A DNA stretch of 64,000 bases. It comes from Mesodorylaimus sp. YZB2_4. Its lineage: Eukaryota > Nematoda > Enoplea > Dorylaimida > Dorylaimidae. Positions 1 through 10,411 of this stretch are shown here, piece after piece. Positions within the stretch are counted from its first letter, which is position 1. Every line of letters begins with the position of its first letter. The stretch spans positions 744,001 to 808,000 of the forward strand of contig JASANH010001213.1 in assembly GCA_030248295.1 (NCBI GenBank), read 5' to 3'. The notes below the pieces were generated by a model. It saw nothing but the letters and a program-made list of their open reading frames with translations, was not told where the DNA came from and searched no databases. The position numbers were made by a program, and so were the translations under genes.

Positions 1-343
1 TAACTTTGTTTACCATCCTTCTTTTCCCATCGATTTGGGCGATCGCATCGGCGAACAACGTCCAACAACCCTCGACGCTGCAGCAGCCGTATAGTTGCAG
101 GATTACACCAAGGAATGCACCCAAGAAGCGGGTGCCGAATTGGGAAATAATGCCTGCAATGCGTTTAAGAACTGCTGCAAGAAATCGTGCCCTCGAGACA
201 AATCGATTGACCTCAGCTGCGAATCAACTGGGACAGTTCTGCCAGGCACGCAGCGTTGCACATGTCCAGCAGCTGGTAGTTCTTCGCTGATTGCGTGCAT
301 AGGACTTGTCTTGGCTATGATTGTTCTGGTACCTCTGCTTTAG
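1..343 (+). CDS. Small eight-cysteine secreted/GPI-type protein, 5' partial
   Basis: The start codon lies before the window. The visible part begins with a hydrophobic signal-peptide core (about positions 3-53, ending A-I-A-S-A). The cysteine module follows from position 101: C-x12-C-x2-F-x2-CC-x3-C-x9-C-x12-C-x-C. A hydrophobic tail then runs to the stop at 341-343, as in GPI-anchor precursors. Signal peptide and module lie in different reading frames. A 41-nt segment at 60-100 starts with GT, ends TTGCAG and would join the frames exactly (phase 0), so it may be a very short intron; otherwise the gene carries a frameshift. The other members of the family in this window (25.9, 29.0, 29.9, 32.7, 35.6, 53.6 kb) are uninterrupted, which favours decay. 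Function is unknown; a role as an extracellular surface protein is inferred. Confidence 0.6.
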
Positions 344-1317
344 TTGGTTCTTGAATCAATTTTTAAAAATCGTAAGTTGGCCCGACTGTTTGCAGCATCA
401 AGTAGCAACTGTACGATGCCTGTGCTTGCTAGATGATAGTTCTTCCATTTGCACGACTCATGTTTCGAATTGCAGTTATCATTGTTTTGTGCACTTTTTT
501 GGGGGGGGGGGGGGGGGGGGGGGGGGGGTGGGTCGCAATTTGAGAACCACGTGACAGATTTCTATAATTTTTGGTACTGGCATGTCCTACCTGTCAACCC
601 ATGATCCCACGGAACGATTTTGCATAACAATGGCCAGTTGTCAAGATATGCAGACAAACCCATTTCGTCCTATGTTATAAGATACGTTGGGTCTACGGAC
701 CCAAGTGTTCGACCAACTGCTCGTCGTCTCTCGTTTTACAATACACAAAAAGAGACATGTGCATTCGAGAGGGACAAGTGCTTGATGAGGCTTGCCAACA
801 ACAAAACTTTTGCTGCTTCAATCGCTTCCTACGACTAATCTTACAATAGGCGTCATCTCAAAATACCTATCCAATTTAGAATTTAGAGCTTCAATTAGGT
901 GTTTAATTTGAAAGCGCTGCCAAAAGTGATCTTAAACTTTGACTCAAGAGGCTTCTGGTGAAGCGAGCAAGTTGCGGATAAATCTGCACAATATCCATAT
1001 CTGTGCCGTCCTACATAGATGTGGTGCTCATATTATTACTTGCCGCCAATGCGATTTTGAATTTTAATGTGACACCAACCGCATACAGTATTTTCAGTGG
1101 CCGTGATTTGGGCCACTTCGATAATATTTCTGATGTTGCCATTGCCACATTTTGAAGAATTGCGCGGCGCCCGAGGAAATAGAATCACGAAAATGAATAC
1201 TCATTTGAAAAGTTCTAGCCGTCAACCAAGGACTTTTCAAACATGGTGTGCGGGCGAGAATTGGTTGTGCGATTTCATTAAGTGCAAGACTGCCGATAAC
1301 GCAGGAGTAAGGATTAG
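344..1317. other. Gene-free stretch with a 28-nt poly-G run
   Basis: No supportable gene was seen. The only clear feature is an uninterrupted run of 28 G at 501-528. Open frames near 620-838 and 1097-1564 have no recognisable signal, domain or homologue in the window. Confidence 0.5.
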
Positions 1318-2579
1318 TTATCCCGCCATGATTGCGTTGCAGATCAACGCAAAGAGAACGAGACCGATGCCGAAGGGCACCCAAGGAAAGGATGAGCTCG
1401 TGCTTTTCGTCATTGACGTTGGTGCGGCAGGCTGTGGCCCCAATTTTGGCGGAATCGGAGACTTAGGCGCACGGATGTTGGATTCACTTTGGCTGTTGTC
1501 GGGCAGGATCGTTGTTCCAGGCAACTTCGACCAATCCGCCGCTTTTGCTTGTTCCTCGAGTTAGCGATTGTGAAGGCGTCAATGCGGCTTCAGTAGTTCC
1601 TGCCGCTGAGGATGGAATCTGGCTGCTGAGCTTGCTCCTTCGGGTCGACTCGCAATCAGTCAATCAATCAATCTTTACTTTTGATCAAACACGTAAGAGT
1701 GCACTCGAGGATCAAAAGACATAGTCATAAAAATAAAACATGAGAAATTTACAAGCACATGTTGATATTACGGTAAAACCAACCACACGTTCCCCAGGCG
1801 ACATCCAGTGGCACATTATTCCAAAGCAAAATACCAGAATATGTAAAACATTGACGATAAGACTCAAAGTTTGGCTTAGGCAAAATTAGATGATGATCGA
1901 TATCACAGCGCCTATCACTTGCACGTACATTACCATCTTTGCGAATAAAAAATCGATTACTGAAATCGTGATACCCGTGATAAAATTTATAAAACTGTAC
2001 CACTTTCAGACGACGTCTACGCTCAGATAAAGACATCCAACCGCACGTTTTGAGCTCCTTTGCCACATTTTTTGTCAATCCATTAAAGGCCGTCCACGTT
2101 CATACTGGCCACGACGCAACGACTGTCTGACACCTCGCCGTTTGGTTCCCCCTTCTTCCTAGGGAACTTTCGGTTTGGAAATGTTGTTTCCAATGTTGTA
2201 TGGTCGGACACCCATCGCCACTTTGCCGAATCTTTTCAATTGCTCTGCTCGAGTTTTCTCTCTCGAATCAGATCGATCCAAAAGGTCAGAGACTTTGAAT
2301 AAAAATGGTCGGTGAGCAGTTTTTCAAGTTTCGCATGCTTCTCTGAATCGAACTTTGGCAGATTCCATTCGAGTTGGTAGGTACTGAAATATTTGAAGTA
2401 TTTCGCAGCCCTTGCACGCGCCATGCGCTTATTGATATATTGATAGGGTCAGACAGGATGTAAATACAGCTTTGATTCGTCACTTCATTAACATTGTGAT
2501 CGAGGCAATGCAGCGTGATCACAAGAGGGACCAAGAGGGCAATGAGCACGAACAGAGAGGGAGCATGAGCAACGACCAT
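1318..2579 (-). pseudogene. C-type lectin-like membrane protein pseudogene, split by a LINE
   Basis: Read on the minus strand from ATG at 2579, this matches the two intact lectins at 5.8 and 7.4 kb. It has the M-V-V start and signal peptide, then T-L-H-C and the first cysteines. A frameshift leads to the frame holding W-N-L-P-K-F-D and F-W-I-D-L (about 2400-2240). Another shift leads to K-W-R-W, a retained E-P-N motif and W-I-D-K-K-C (about 2205-2070), with one in-frame TAA. The domain is then interrupted by a LINE fragment. Just after it, C-E-S (the end of the lectin domain) resumes at about 1655, followed by a stalk and a membrane segment ending in a stop at 1318. At least two frameshifts, an internal stop and an insertion make this non-functional. 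It lies in opposite orientation to the intact copies. Confidence 0.75.
1653..2057 (-). mobile_element. 3' fragment of a non-LTR (LINE) retrotransposon
   Basis: The minus strand from about 2057 to the stop at 1749 encodes the last part of a LINE reverse transcriptase. It carries the C-terminal layout C-G-W-x-S-L-x-E-R-R-R-R-L, then L/F-Y-K-x-x-H-G, a mid-region ending L-x-x-P, and W-N-x-V-P (the W-N-x-L-P landmark) close to the stop. A short 3' UTR follows and ends in a (CAAT)n run at 1653-1675, which reads (ATTG)n on the coding strand; simple-repeat tails are typical of CR1/L2-like LINEs. It is a 5'-truncated insertion of about 400 bp inside a lectin pseudogene. The clade is not certain. Confidence 0.65.
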
Positions 2580-2609
2580 CCTTCACTAATGTTTGGAGTA
2601 GTGTTCTAA

Positions 2610-2780
2610 TGACCTGGGTTTTTCCCTGTCTGACCTGACACTGACCTTGTCCGACCCCTCAAAAAATTTTCTGACCTGACTTGACCTGACCTCGATCTTG
2701 ACCGAACCAAAAAACTTTCTGACCTGACCGTTGACCTGCGAGGAATTGTAAATTTTCTGGCTCTGACTTTGACAGTGATC
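2610..2780. repeat. Degenerate TGACC-rich repeat block
   Basis: About 170 bp made of imperfect TGACCTGACC and TTGACC units alternating with AAAAAATTTTCTGACC-type spacers. A related block in the opposite orientation lies at 4470-4615, and both share a flank resembling GGTCATT(A/T)(T)AACACTA. A relative rich in GGGTCGGGT is at 15396-15816, with short pieces near 30930 and 57630. Open frames across it are low-complexity artefacts. Confidence 0.55.
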
Positions 2781-3308
2781 GGACAAAAAATTTTGCAAAC
2801 ACCACCAACCGGCACCAGCAACAAAGCTTCTCTGTGTTTGCAAGTTTACCAAGAAATTTCACTACAGCCGACAATTTTCTGGCACTTCGTGAAATTTTAC
2901 GGGCAGTCCAAGAAACTGAACTTTTATCAAGCTCAAAAATATATGCAAAGCTGTTTTCACAGCTTTGGGAAAATTAAAGAAGCTGACACCCATTTAAAAT
3001 CAAAGATAAATCTTATTCGTTGTACGCCAATTCTTGCTCCAAATGCCTGCTGCATGATGGACTTTTTTCACCGTAATCCGAGAAAAGGCGCCTTACTAGG
3101 CTGGAAGTGGCTGGTACAGCCAGGATACCTCCCTTTAATGACGCCAAGTTTATATATGAACGAATGGGAAGAGATAGGGATGGCTATACCGCGTATGGAT
3201 GGCATTCGCAAGCACACATCACGCTGGCACACAGTAGTCTATGCAGCTGGGCTGATAGGGGACTGGACGAGTGAGACAACTGCAATAGCACAAGACTCAC
3301 AATCAGCA
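2781..3308. other. Gene-free stretch with an unassigned long open frame
   Basis: An open frame of about 200 codons runs from near 2769 to 3377 on the plus strand. It begins inside the TGACC-rich repeat and ends inside the inverted-repeat element at 3309. It has no signal peptide, domain or paralogue that I can see, so it is not called as a gene. Confidence 0.4.
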
Positions 3309-4390
3309 GGGCCAGTTTCACAGTGCGATTCTAATTTTTCACAATACAGTTCAGGGCACTGTGAGACAGCAACTTAGGACAACGCTGAGACACCAATTTA
3401 GGACGCTTCCCAATAGCTGTTCTAGGGGTGCCTTATCCGTAGATTTGGGCACGTCCTAAGACAGGTTTCATCTTGTTTCATAATTGAAAAGGTTGACTCA
3501 AGACATTTCAGCAGACCACAAAATTTAACGCGGGAAATAAATACTTTGCAGTACGTGTAAGCTCGGCACCATGTACTGGTCGAAGTTTGCTAAGCGATTG
3601 TATCTGAATAATTATACTATGTCACGAGGATGCCCTGGCTAAGGTAGGCTGGTCCGCATTATATGAGCTCAGCAAACGTGCCAAATTGGGTTTATTTTGC
3701 AAGCTTTAACATGGGTTTTATTATTTGGGAATCCTCGTTTGATGCACAAAATCTGACCGTCATATCAGCAGACTGCGTGAACCACATCATCTGTTTTTCC
3801 AAGTCATAATTTTGAGTCCACAGAGTTTTGTGTTTCTACGACTGTTGTACGGGATTCTTTCCCATGGGATCATGCTTGCTAGTGACTCTATCGCGCGTGC
3901 AAGTTTTATAATTAATACTGTGTCTCCCCCTCCCCTATCAAGTGCATGTATTTGCTTGGGTGAAGAATGATGATAATGGGATTCTGTCTGTATCTGTATC
4001 TGTATATTTCTGCAGCCAAAGACAACCGTCGCCCCCCCCCCCCCAACCTGTCGTCCCTTTTAAACCATTCAGGCCAAAAAGAAACGACAGAATTTTAGTT
4101 CAGCTGAAACAGAACCATTTTTACGGCTCGAGAGAGCTAAGGCAAAATGCCACAATCTCAAGACGCCCAAAAAGTTGCTCTAGAAAGATCAGCTCAAAAT
4201 TGCCATAGATCAAGGAAAATTGCCCTGCGCCTGACAGCGCTGCTGGGAAATAAAGACAACAGGGAGTGTCTTAAACTTAATGTATGACTGCCTGGTGTCC
4301 TTGCCTGGGATACCAAGCTGATTGTGAAATCACTAAGGACTGTGACAGAATTTAGGACATGCCTTGGGATTCAGAACTGTAAAACTGCCC
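3309..4390. mobile_element. Non-autonomous DNA element with GGGCAGTTTYAC ends (long copy)
   Basis: The left end starts GGGCCAGTTTCACAGT at 3309 and the right end finishes ACTGTAAAACTGCCC near 4390, so the ends are inverted repeats. Positions 3365-3470 and 4285-4390 match the short copy at 42183-42470 closely, sharing TTTAGGAC words and the stretch around GACAACGCTGAGACACC. The middle (about 3480-4285) is absent from the short copy. No transposase is visible. A run of ten C lies near 4034 and one of 13 C abuts the right end (4388-4400). Confidence 0.6.
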
Positions 4391-4469
4391 CCCCCCCCCC
4401 AGATCCCTACTAAGGAAAGCAGGAGCTTGAAATGTTTTCACCAACATTTCAGTAAATTTACTTTCTTTC

Positions 4470-4615
4470 GCTGTCAGAATACTCTGACCGGGTGCCGGAA
4501 ATTCTGACCCGACCCGACCGACCCCCCAAAAATTTTCCGACCTTGACCCTGACTTTGACCAAGGGTCAGTCAATCGGGGTTTGACAGAATTCTGACCTTG
4601 ACCTTGAGGTCATTT
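4470..4615. repeat. Degenerate GACCCGACC/TTGACC repeat block
   Basis: Imperfect tandem GACCCGACC and TTGACC units, the inverted relative of the block at 2610-2780. It has low coding potential. Confidence 0.5.
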
Positions 4616-5832
4616 ATAACACTAGTTTGGAGTCAACTGGCTAGATTTTTCTTTCTGACCGATCGAAATCTTACTGGGTGTGCAAAGAGTGTAAAGTATA
4701 CATAGTATCTAGTTTTATCATGATTGGACCAAATATATAGTCCCTGGAGGGAGGCATACAATGACTCACCTGGGTCCCGTACTCTCAAACGTATCCAGTC
4801 GGGATTCCAGCGGGGTATGGAGACGGTATTTTTGAAACATTTCCCGCGGAGATTTTTGTTTAAATACCTCGGAAGTTCCGCTTGGTCCGAACAAGGGAAA
4901 CTTACTCGGGGCTCTGGTTTCTAGCGTCTTTTATCCAACAAGGCTCTGTTCACGAACATTAAAGTCTCCTTGACCGTTTTGTTAGTCAGCAAAAGACCAA
5001 GAACGTACATGCTTCGTGACGCCATTCACTGAGTACCATACAATGAGGGAAATTTCAAGTTTTAGATTCGACAAAGCCAGCTTTCATGATTTATGCAATT
5101 ATCTTCTGGGAAATTGAACAAGGGAACCCACTGGAACTACACCTTATTAGTACAATCACAAGCTCTAGCTAGTCTCAGTCTCGGTATCTCGGGTTTGGGT
5201 TTCAGTTGTTGCTCTACACCATTGGCCACACCAATCGAAGCAGTGGTTTGATGAGGAGCTCTGTACGGCGCCAACTGGAACATCAATGATGGGATGATGC
5301 ATTGCTTGTAACACTATGTCGCGGACTGGTAGTACAAGTAGCAAATCAGCTTGCGTGACTTTTCAGAGCCGTACAGTAGCAGCGGCAACAGACTAGGCAC
5401 CAGTCAGCATTGCTGATAAGAATTGGGCCGATGCAGGCTGCTGTTAATAATCATCGCCATTTCCACTGACACATTTAAGTCATCCGAGGATTTATAAATC
5501 GAGTGCACAGAAATTTGGTGTATTTTCAATGTTGTGAAGCAGGAAGGTGTGCGACGAAGCCAAGATGGAAATTTGCAGAGTCCAGGTGTTTTTTTGTTGG
5601 ACAGACCGTTCTTGTCACTGAATTCTGTCCCATATTTTCATACTGTACATACCTGCGGCTTGAACATCACGACAGCTTATCTTTTCAATAAAAGCCAGGT
5701 AGGCCGCTTGATAGGGGCAGATTTCGATATGCGGGCTTCTGTCCGGCCAAACGTGTTATAGCCTGTCTGCTTTACATCGCCTTGACATTCCACTTAGTTT
5801 TCTGTCTCATTTGATTTGTTCCGCTTCAAAAC
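4616..5832. other. Gene-free stretch upstream of the first intact lectin
   Basis: No gene is supported. A possible AATAAA lies at 5690. The last few hundred bases are presumably the promoter and 5' UTR of the lectin that starts at 5833; no motif is convincing. Confidence 0.4.
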
Positions 5833-6924
5833 ATGGTCGTTTCATCGCGAGGCGCTCTGAAGATTTTGTTTGCCTTAGTCTCGGTCTGTGCAGTCATGAC
5901 ACTGGATTGTCCCGATGGCAATATGAGCGTGCATCGTTTCACCAGCGGCAACTGCATCGCTTTTTTCGCTGATGTCGGCTCTCTGACAAGAGACGAAGCA
6001 GTGGCGATGTGCAAAAACTTCGAGACCGAATCGCTTGCTTGGCACCTCCCGAAATTGGATTGGAAGAAGAATGCTGATGCTGCTATACTGCTTTCGAAAG
6101 AATTCCCCCGCCTGAACCCAATATTTTGGATCGGCCTTGTTTCAGACGAAAACGACGATCAAAACGGTTCAACGAACGATTCTAAAGGATGGAGGTGGAG
6201 TAGGGATGGCTCGACTCTGCACTCCACATTTCCAAATATCTCTGCCCCATGGACCGATGATAAACGAAGTGGTCAGAAACCGGGAAGGCGATGCGTCGTT
6301 GCCAGACCCCACGGCCGAGCTCGAACGTATTTAAAATGGAGTGCCAGAGATTGCGACGAAAAGAAAAGTTTCTTGGTGTGTGAGTCGCTTGACGTGTCAA
6401 ATGCTACAAGCGTGGTACTGGCGACCGTGAATGGCGGGCGACGATCATGGGTTAAGAATGTGAGGCGCAAAAAATACAGCAATCTCGAGAATAAAGTGTC
6501 GAAAACCAACAACAGCGTCTGGGATTCTGCGCCAACAGGAGCGCCACCTCAAACAACCTCTAAAAGTCAGCCCGAACCAAATGCCGAACATGGCGTTCGG
6601 AATCCATCTCCAAATAATCCGGACACTGGATTTCAGTGGATGCTGATTGGATTTGGATTGTTCCTGCTTGCCGCGATTTGCATCGGGATCGTGGCTGGCG
6701 TTGTCATCGTTCGCCGACGTCGAAAACGGCAGTCTCTCCGTCCGCCGAAAAAAATGCCAATTTCGGAAACTCCATCAGGGGAAAGTGGAACGAGGGGGTC
6801 AGGTTGTAATTACGAAACTGCTGCCAACATGCCCCTGTCAGAAACGGCAAAGGAGACTAATCGCAAGAAACCAGAGAAGCGCAAGAAGAAACGCGAGAGG
6901 AAAAACCAAACCGGGTCCCAATGA
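5833..6924 (+). CDS. C-type lectin-like type I membrane protein, lectin 1 (363 aa)
   Basis: The uninterrupted frame begins at ATG 5833, supported by the same M-V-V start in the pseudogene at 2579. Residues 1-24 form a signal peptide. Residues 26-183 form a long-form C-type lectin domain with six cysteines (C26, C41, C60, C154, C174, C183), F-W-I-G-L at 98-102 and W-R-W near 120. The usual sugar-specificity tripeptide (E-P-N or Q-P-D) is not present: the position reads S-G-Q-K-P-G, and W-N-D is replaced by W-S-A, so calcium-dependent sugar binding is doubtful. A Ser/Thr/Pro stalk with N-glycosylation sites precedes one membrane helix (about 267-293) and a very basic cytoplasmic tail with a N-Y-E-T-x3-N-M-P-L motif. 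No intron is seen. A role in cell-surface recognition is inferred from the fold. Confidence 0.85.
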   Translation: MVVSSRGALKILFALVSVCAVMTLDCPDGNMSVHRFTSGNCIAFFADVGSLTRDEAVAMCKNFETESLAWHLPKLDWKKNADAAILLSKEFPRLNPIFWIGLVSDENDDQNGSTNDSKGWRWSRDGSTLHSTFPNISAPWTDDKRSGQKPGRRCVVARPHGRARTYLKWSARDCDEKKSFLVCESLDVSNATSVVLATVNGGRRSWVKNVRRKKYSNLENKVSKTNNSVWDSAPTGAPPQTTSKSQPEPNAEHGVRNPSPNNPDTGFQWMLIGFGLFLLAAICIGIVAGVVIVRRRRKRQSLRPPKKMPISETPSGESGTRGSGCNYETAANMPLSETAKETNRKKPEKRKKKRERKNQTGSQ

Positions 6925-7019
6925 AAGATGACTTGGCATGGTATGATCTACGGATATCTTCACTGGTGCATGAATCATGAAATTGTGAGTGAATGCTCTT
7001 AAGCAGTCCACAGAAATCG

Positions 7020-7025
7020 AATAAA
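7020..7025 (+). terminator. Putative polyadenylation signal AATAAA
   Basis: AATAAA lies about 95 nt after the stop codon of the first intact lectin, a normal 3' UTR distance in a compact animal genome. It is a positional inference only. Confidence 0.4.
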
Positions 7026-7442
7026 ATTCCGCTGGAAAGAAAAAATTCTCCATATTTGTTGTGGATTCAAACTTCGTCAAATTTTTTCTCCTTTTATCAG
7101 CTTTTAGCGTAAGAGAGTTTTTGTTGTTTTGATGTTTGATCGATGATCGTCACCTAACTTCTTGAAAATATGACTGCACCTTTTCACAAATTTGATCAAT
7201 TTACCACATTTTTTTATCGCTTGTTTATCTTCCTTCTTTTTTTTGTGACCTTGATAAACCAAGCAATATAAGCAATATACACCTCATAACTGTGCACACT
7301 TTTCACTTTGCAGCACAAAAATCGCAAGGTCGCATGACTTCCTTGTTGACACACTACCACTTGTTGTTGTGAGTTTACACGATCAGCAAGTCCTCATAGT
7401 GATCGTCCCGCCTGCTGTATACCGTCTTTTGTGCTTGCTGAA

Positions 7443-8513
7443 ATGGCTGCCAGTTCGCGTTGGCTCGTGGCCTTGCTCGTCGTTTTCTCGACCCCCGCAG
7501 TCATGACTTTTGACTGTCCGACTGACAAGTTGGACGTTCGCCGATTCGCGGATGGCAGCTGTTTGGGAATTTTGTCGATTGAGCGTGGTCGAACACGGGA
7601 CGAAGCAGAGGCGACGTGTAAACGTTTCACCAGTGAGTTCCACGCTTGGCGCTTGCTGAAACTGGATGAAAAGAAAAACAAGGCGGCTGCAGCGCTGATA
7701 AAGAACGTATCTAAATATGGAGCGCCAGGGTTTTGGATCGACTTGGTTCGAGATCAGAAGGAAGATAACAGCTCGTGGGGCGATTCGACCAAATGGCGAT
7801 GGCAAACGGATGGCTCGACTCTACAATCCACCTTCCCCAATAGTCCTATTCCATGGAGATCCGGTGAACCAAATGGCGAGGCAGAGAACGATCGATGCGT
7901 CCTTGCCAAATATGATCCTTTTTGGAGTCAACTCAGATGGAGTGACAAAAAATGCAGTGAAGAAAGACGCTTTCTGGTGTGCGAATCAGTCGATACTTCA
8001 GGCAATAGGACCAGCAACGAGAAGCCCGAGAAGTCGGAAACGCGAACAACAGCCATGGCAACCCGCTCGTCACATGTGGCTAAGAGTATGAATCCAAAGA
8101 CCTCATCGCCCAGTTTGTCTGAAAACAAACTCGGCGCTAACGACGTAGGCCAGACTTCGAGCACCGTGGATTCAGAAATTCAATGGATACTCACCGGGGT
8201 TGCTCTAGCTTTGATCGCCGCCATTTGCATCGGCACTGCAATTGGTATAGTCATTGCTCGACGACGCCAGAAGCGACGAAAAAATGCTCGCCGATCGTCA
8301 CTAAGAAAATCAGATTCAAACACTCCTTCGGGGAAGAGGGAATTGTCTCATCATTACGAAACCGTTGTCCCGAACCTACCTTTGGTTCAACAGAAGTGTG
8401 CTGCCGAAAAGGAGGAAATGAATGGTCGCCACAAAAAACGAAGGAAGTTAAAAAAGAAACGACGAAAGACGAAGAAGATGCGTCGCACTGAAAAAAATTC
8501 CTTGATCATGTGA
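7443..8513 (+). CDS. C-type lectin, type I membrane protein, lectin 2 (356 aa)
   Basis: The ATG at 7443 starts a good signal peptide (residues 1-22); an in-frame GTG at 7431 is ignored. The lectin domain spans residues 25-180 with cysteines C25, C40, C59, C152, C171, C180, F-W-I-D-L at 97-101 and W-R-W at 118-120. Unlike lectin 1, it keeps E-P-N (142-144), the mannose-type specificity motif, and W-S-D (166-168) in place of W-N-D, so calcium-dependent sugar binding is plausible. A stalk, a membrane helix (about 247-272) and an 84-residue tail rich in Lys/Arg follow. The tail has H-Y-E-T-x3-N-L-P-L at 304-314, matching the tail motif of the neighbour. It is a tandem, same-strand duplicate of the 5833 gene, 0.5 kb away, with no introns. 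Confidence 0.88.
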   Translation: MAASSRWLVALLVVFSTPAVMTFDCPTDKLDVRRFADGSCLGILSIERGRTRDEAEATCKRFTSEFHAWRLLKLDEKKNKAAAALIKNVSKYGAPGFWIDLVRDQKEDNSSWGDSTKWRWQTDGSTLQSTFPNSPIPWRSGEPNGEAENDRCVLAKYDPFWSQLRWSDKKCSEERRFLVCESVDTSGNRTSNEKPEKSETRTTAMATRSSHVAKSMNPKTSSPSLSENKLGANDVGQTSSTVDSEIQWILTGVALALIAAICIGTAIGIVIARRRQKRRKNARRSSLRKSDSNTPSGKRELSHHYETVVPNLPLVQQKCAAEKEEMNGRHKKRRKLKKKRRKTKKMRRTEKNSLIM

Positions 8514-10213
8514 AACAACATTTCCTTCATTCATAATGAATTGCCTTGAGGACTGTAAGATGCGACTACAGTATTTCTATTTCACTTTCAATCTCACTGT
8601 AAGAAACGAAAATTCGACCTATTACTATGTTTTTGAATTCTAATTTTCAGCTCTCCTTTAACATTATTCAAACAACAATGTCAGGGCACACATGAGCATT
8701 ATAAAATCAAACAAATTTAGCGACAGATATGGCGGCAAATTCAAATTCAACCGTGTAGTTTATAGCTACTTCTAACTAAAACAAAATGCTTTTTGGGAAA
8801 GGAATATATATGCGCAACTTACGATTAGTCAAGTGAAAACCCGCCAGTACCGATATGGTGCAAACTCAACTTTGAAGCTGAAAAAATCACCTGACTTATG
8901 ATAAGAGTGTTATTGGCATTACAAAAATGAATGGCGGGAAATTCTAATACGAGAGTAAACCAACATTGCGTACCTTTGCAAGCAAGAAATGTATGTTGGG
9001 GAGTAAAAATATACAATATCTTCTTGCACGATTTCACAATAGAAATAAAGAAAGCATTGGCGGGAATTTAAAAATTTTGTGGCGTCTAGCCAAACGATGG
9101 ATTAATTTTTGGATAGAATTTACCACAAGTAGCTGTTTCGCGATTCAGGCGCTGGGCATAAAGTGTGACAAATGTGGCAACCACGGGTAATTCGAGCGGG
9201 TCTTAATTTTTGCCATTCTTTGTATTGCAATATTTTATTCAGAAGTATTCAGCTTGACCATGCCGCAGTAGTTATCCCGACTCCCGCCTCGGTACAAAAT
9301 GATTGTCAAATATGTGTTTCTTAGCCCGCGAGTGCGCTGTATAGTGCTTGGCTATGGATAAAATATGGCCTGACATGACATGAAAGGAATATTAGAAAAG
9401 TCCTCTCAGCCCAGCGCATGAGAGTCTTATGGTTCAAACATTGCACACACCAATTCATGTCGCGCTCCAAAGATGCCTGCGGTAGTCTGCCGTACCTAAG
9501 ATCCGATCGCGCGGACCAGTTTCTGAAATATCAGGGATATTTTGTTTCACGTGGATAGCACTGATTTTGTATGCTTTCTTGGATAATGTGCATCCCTGAT
9601 CTATCGATCGATTAGATAACTAATCAAAGGACTCCGATAAATGATCAGAAAAAATACTGGCTTGACGTGGACACAAAGGTGCAGATTTGGAGCGCCTGCA
9701 GCAGCAAGGTGCTCAGGTCTGAGGCCAAAATGTTTCTTATTCAGAGATGACTGATGCAATGTGTGTTGATGTGACTGCTTCTCAAATAACTAGGGTCCAA
9801 CAAGATCATATCCATGCAGTACTTGGAGTGATAGATAGGAAACTGATCGGGAAATCTAGAGTATTATGTTTATTATACATTCTCGCGATTGAACCCAATC
9901 AAAACTAGCACTTTTTCCATCCATATATATCCGGGTGCATCTTATCGCGTGGCCAACCAGAAGGGATTTTTATGCAGGAACTCTTCCATGGTAGTTGACC
10001 TATCCAAAAAAACACTTGTTGGGTCGCCAAATGAACCGTGCACAATGAAGCCACTTACCCAGAATTTTGATTTCGCTCAGGTTCCTCCCGCTGTTCAAAG
10101 TGCGTGTCCTCCATTACTGCCAGCGGCAAAAATACTTTTGATAATTTTCCGATGTTTGGATTTCTAAAATATCACTCATTTAGCTAAGAGAAATAACAAG
10201 AAACCAATTTTAT
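8514..10213. other. Gene-free stretch
   Basis: A/T-rich sequence with no supportable gene, RNA or named repeat. Short open frames at 8966-9190 and 9889-10167 lack signals and paralogues. Confidence 0.4.
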
Positions 10214-10411
10214 TTACTGCTCGTTCTCGCTCGTTACAGGCTGGTTTTGAGGCCGCATAGGCCTCAGCAGGCCTTTGGCCAATAGTACGCTTGATTTAGC
10301 TCCCAATTTCCTCAAACCAAAGCTTGTATCTCCAAAGTTTGCTGCGAAGGTGGGTTGTATCAGATATAGAAGAGCGAAGACTAATATCGAGGCGAGGCTT
10401 TGCCGCTTCAT
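10214..10411 (-). CDS. Putative small secreted peptide (65 aa)
   Basis: A minus-strand frame starts at a true ATG (10411). Residues 1-23 form a textbook signal peptide: basic start, leucine-rich core, and cleavage after T-F-A. The 42-residue mature part has no cysteine, one R-K dibasic pair and many small residues. The stop codon overlaps an AATAAA sequence, a plausible polyadenylation signal. There is no paralogue in the window, and no match to a peptide family can be claimed. It could be a neuropeptide-like or effector peptide, part of a larger spliced gene, or chance. Confidence 0.4.
   Translation of the reverse strand: MKRQSLASILVFALLYLIQPTFAANFGDTSFGLRKLGAKSSVLLAKGLLRPMRPQNQPVTSENEQ

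Noticed and set aside
2769-3377. Open frame of 202 codons on the plus strand
   Set aside because: It starts in a TGACC-rich repeat and ends in an inverted-repeat element, with no signal peptide, domain or paralogue.
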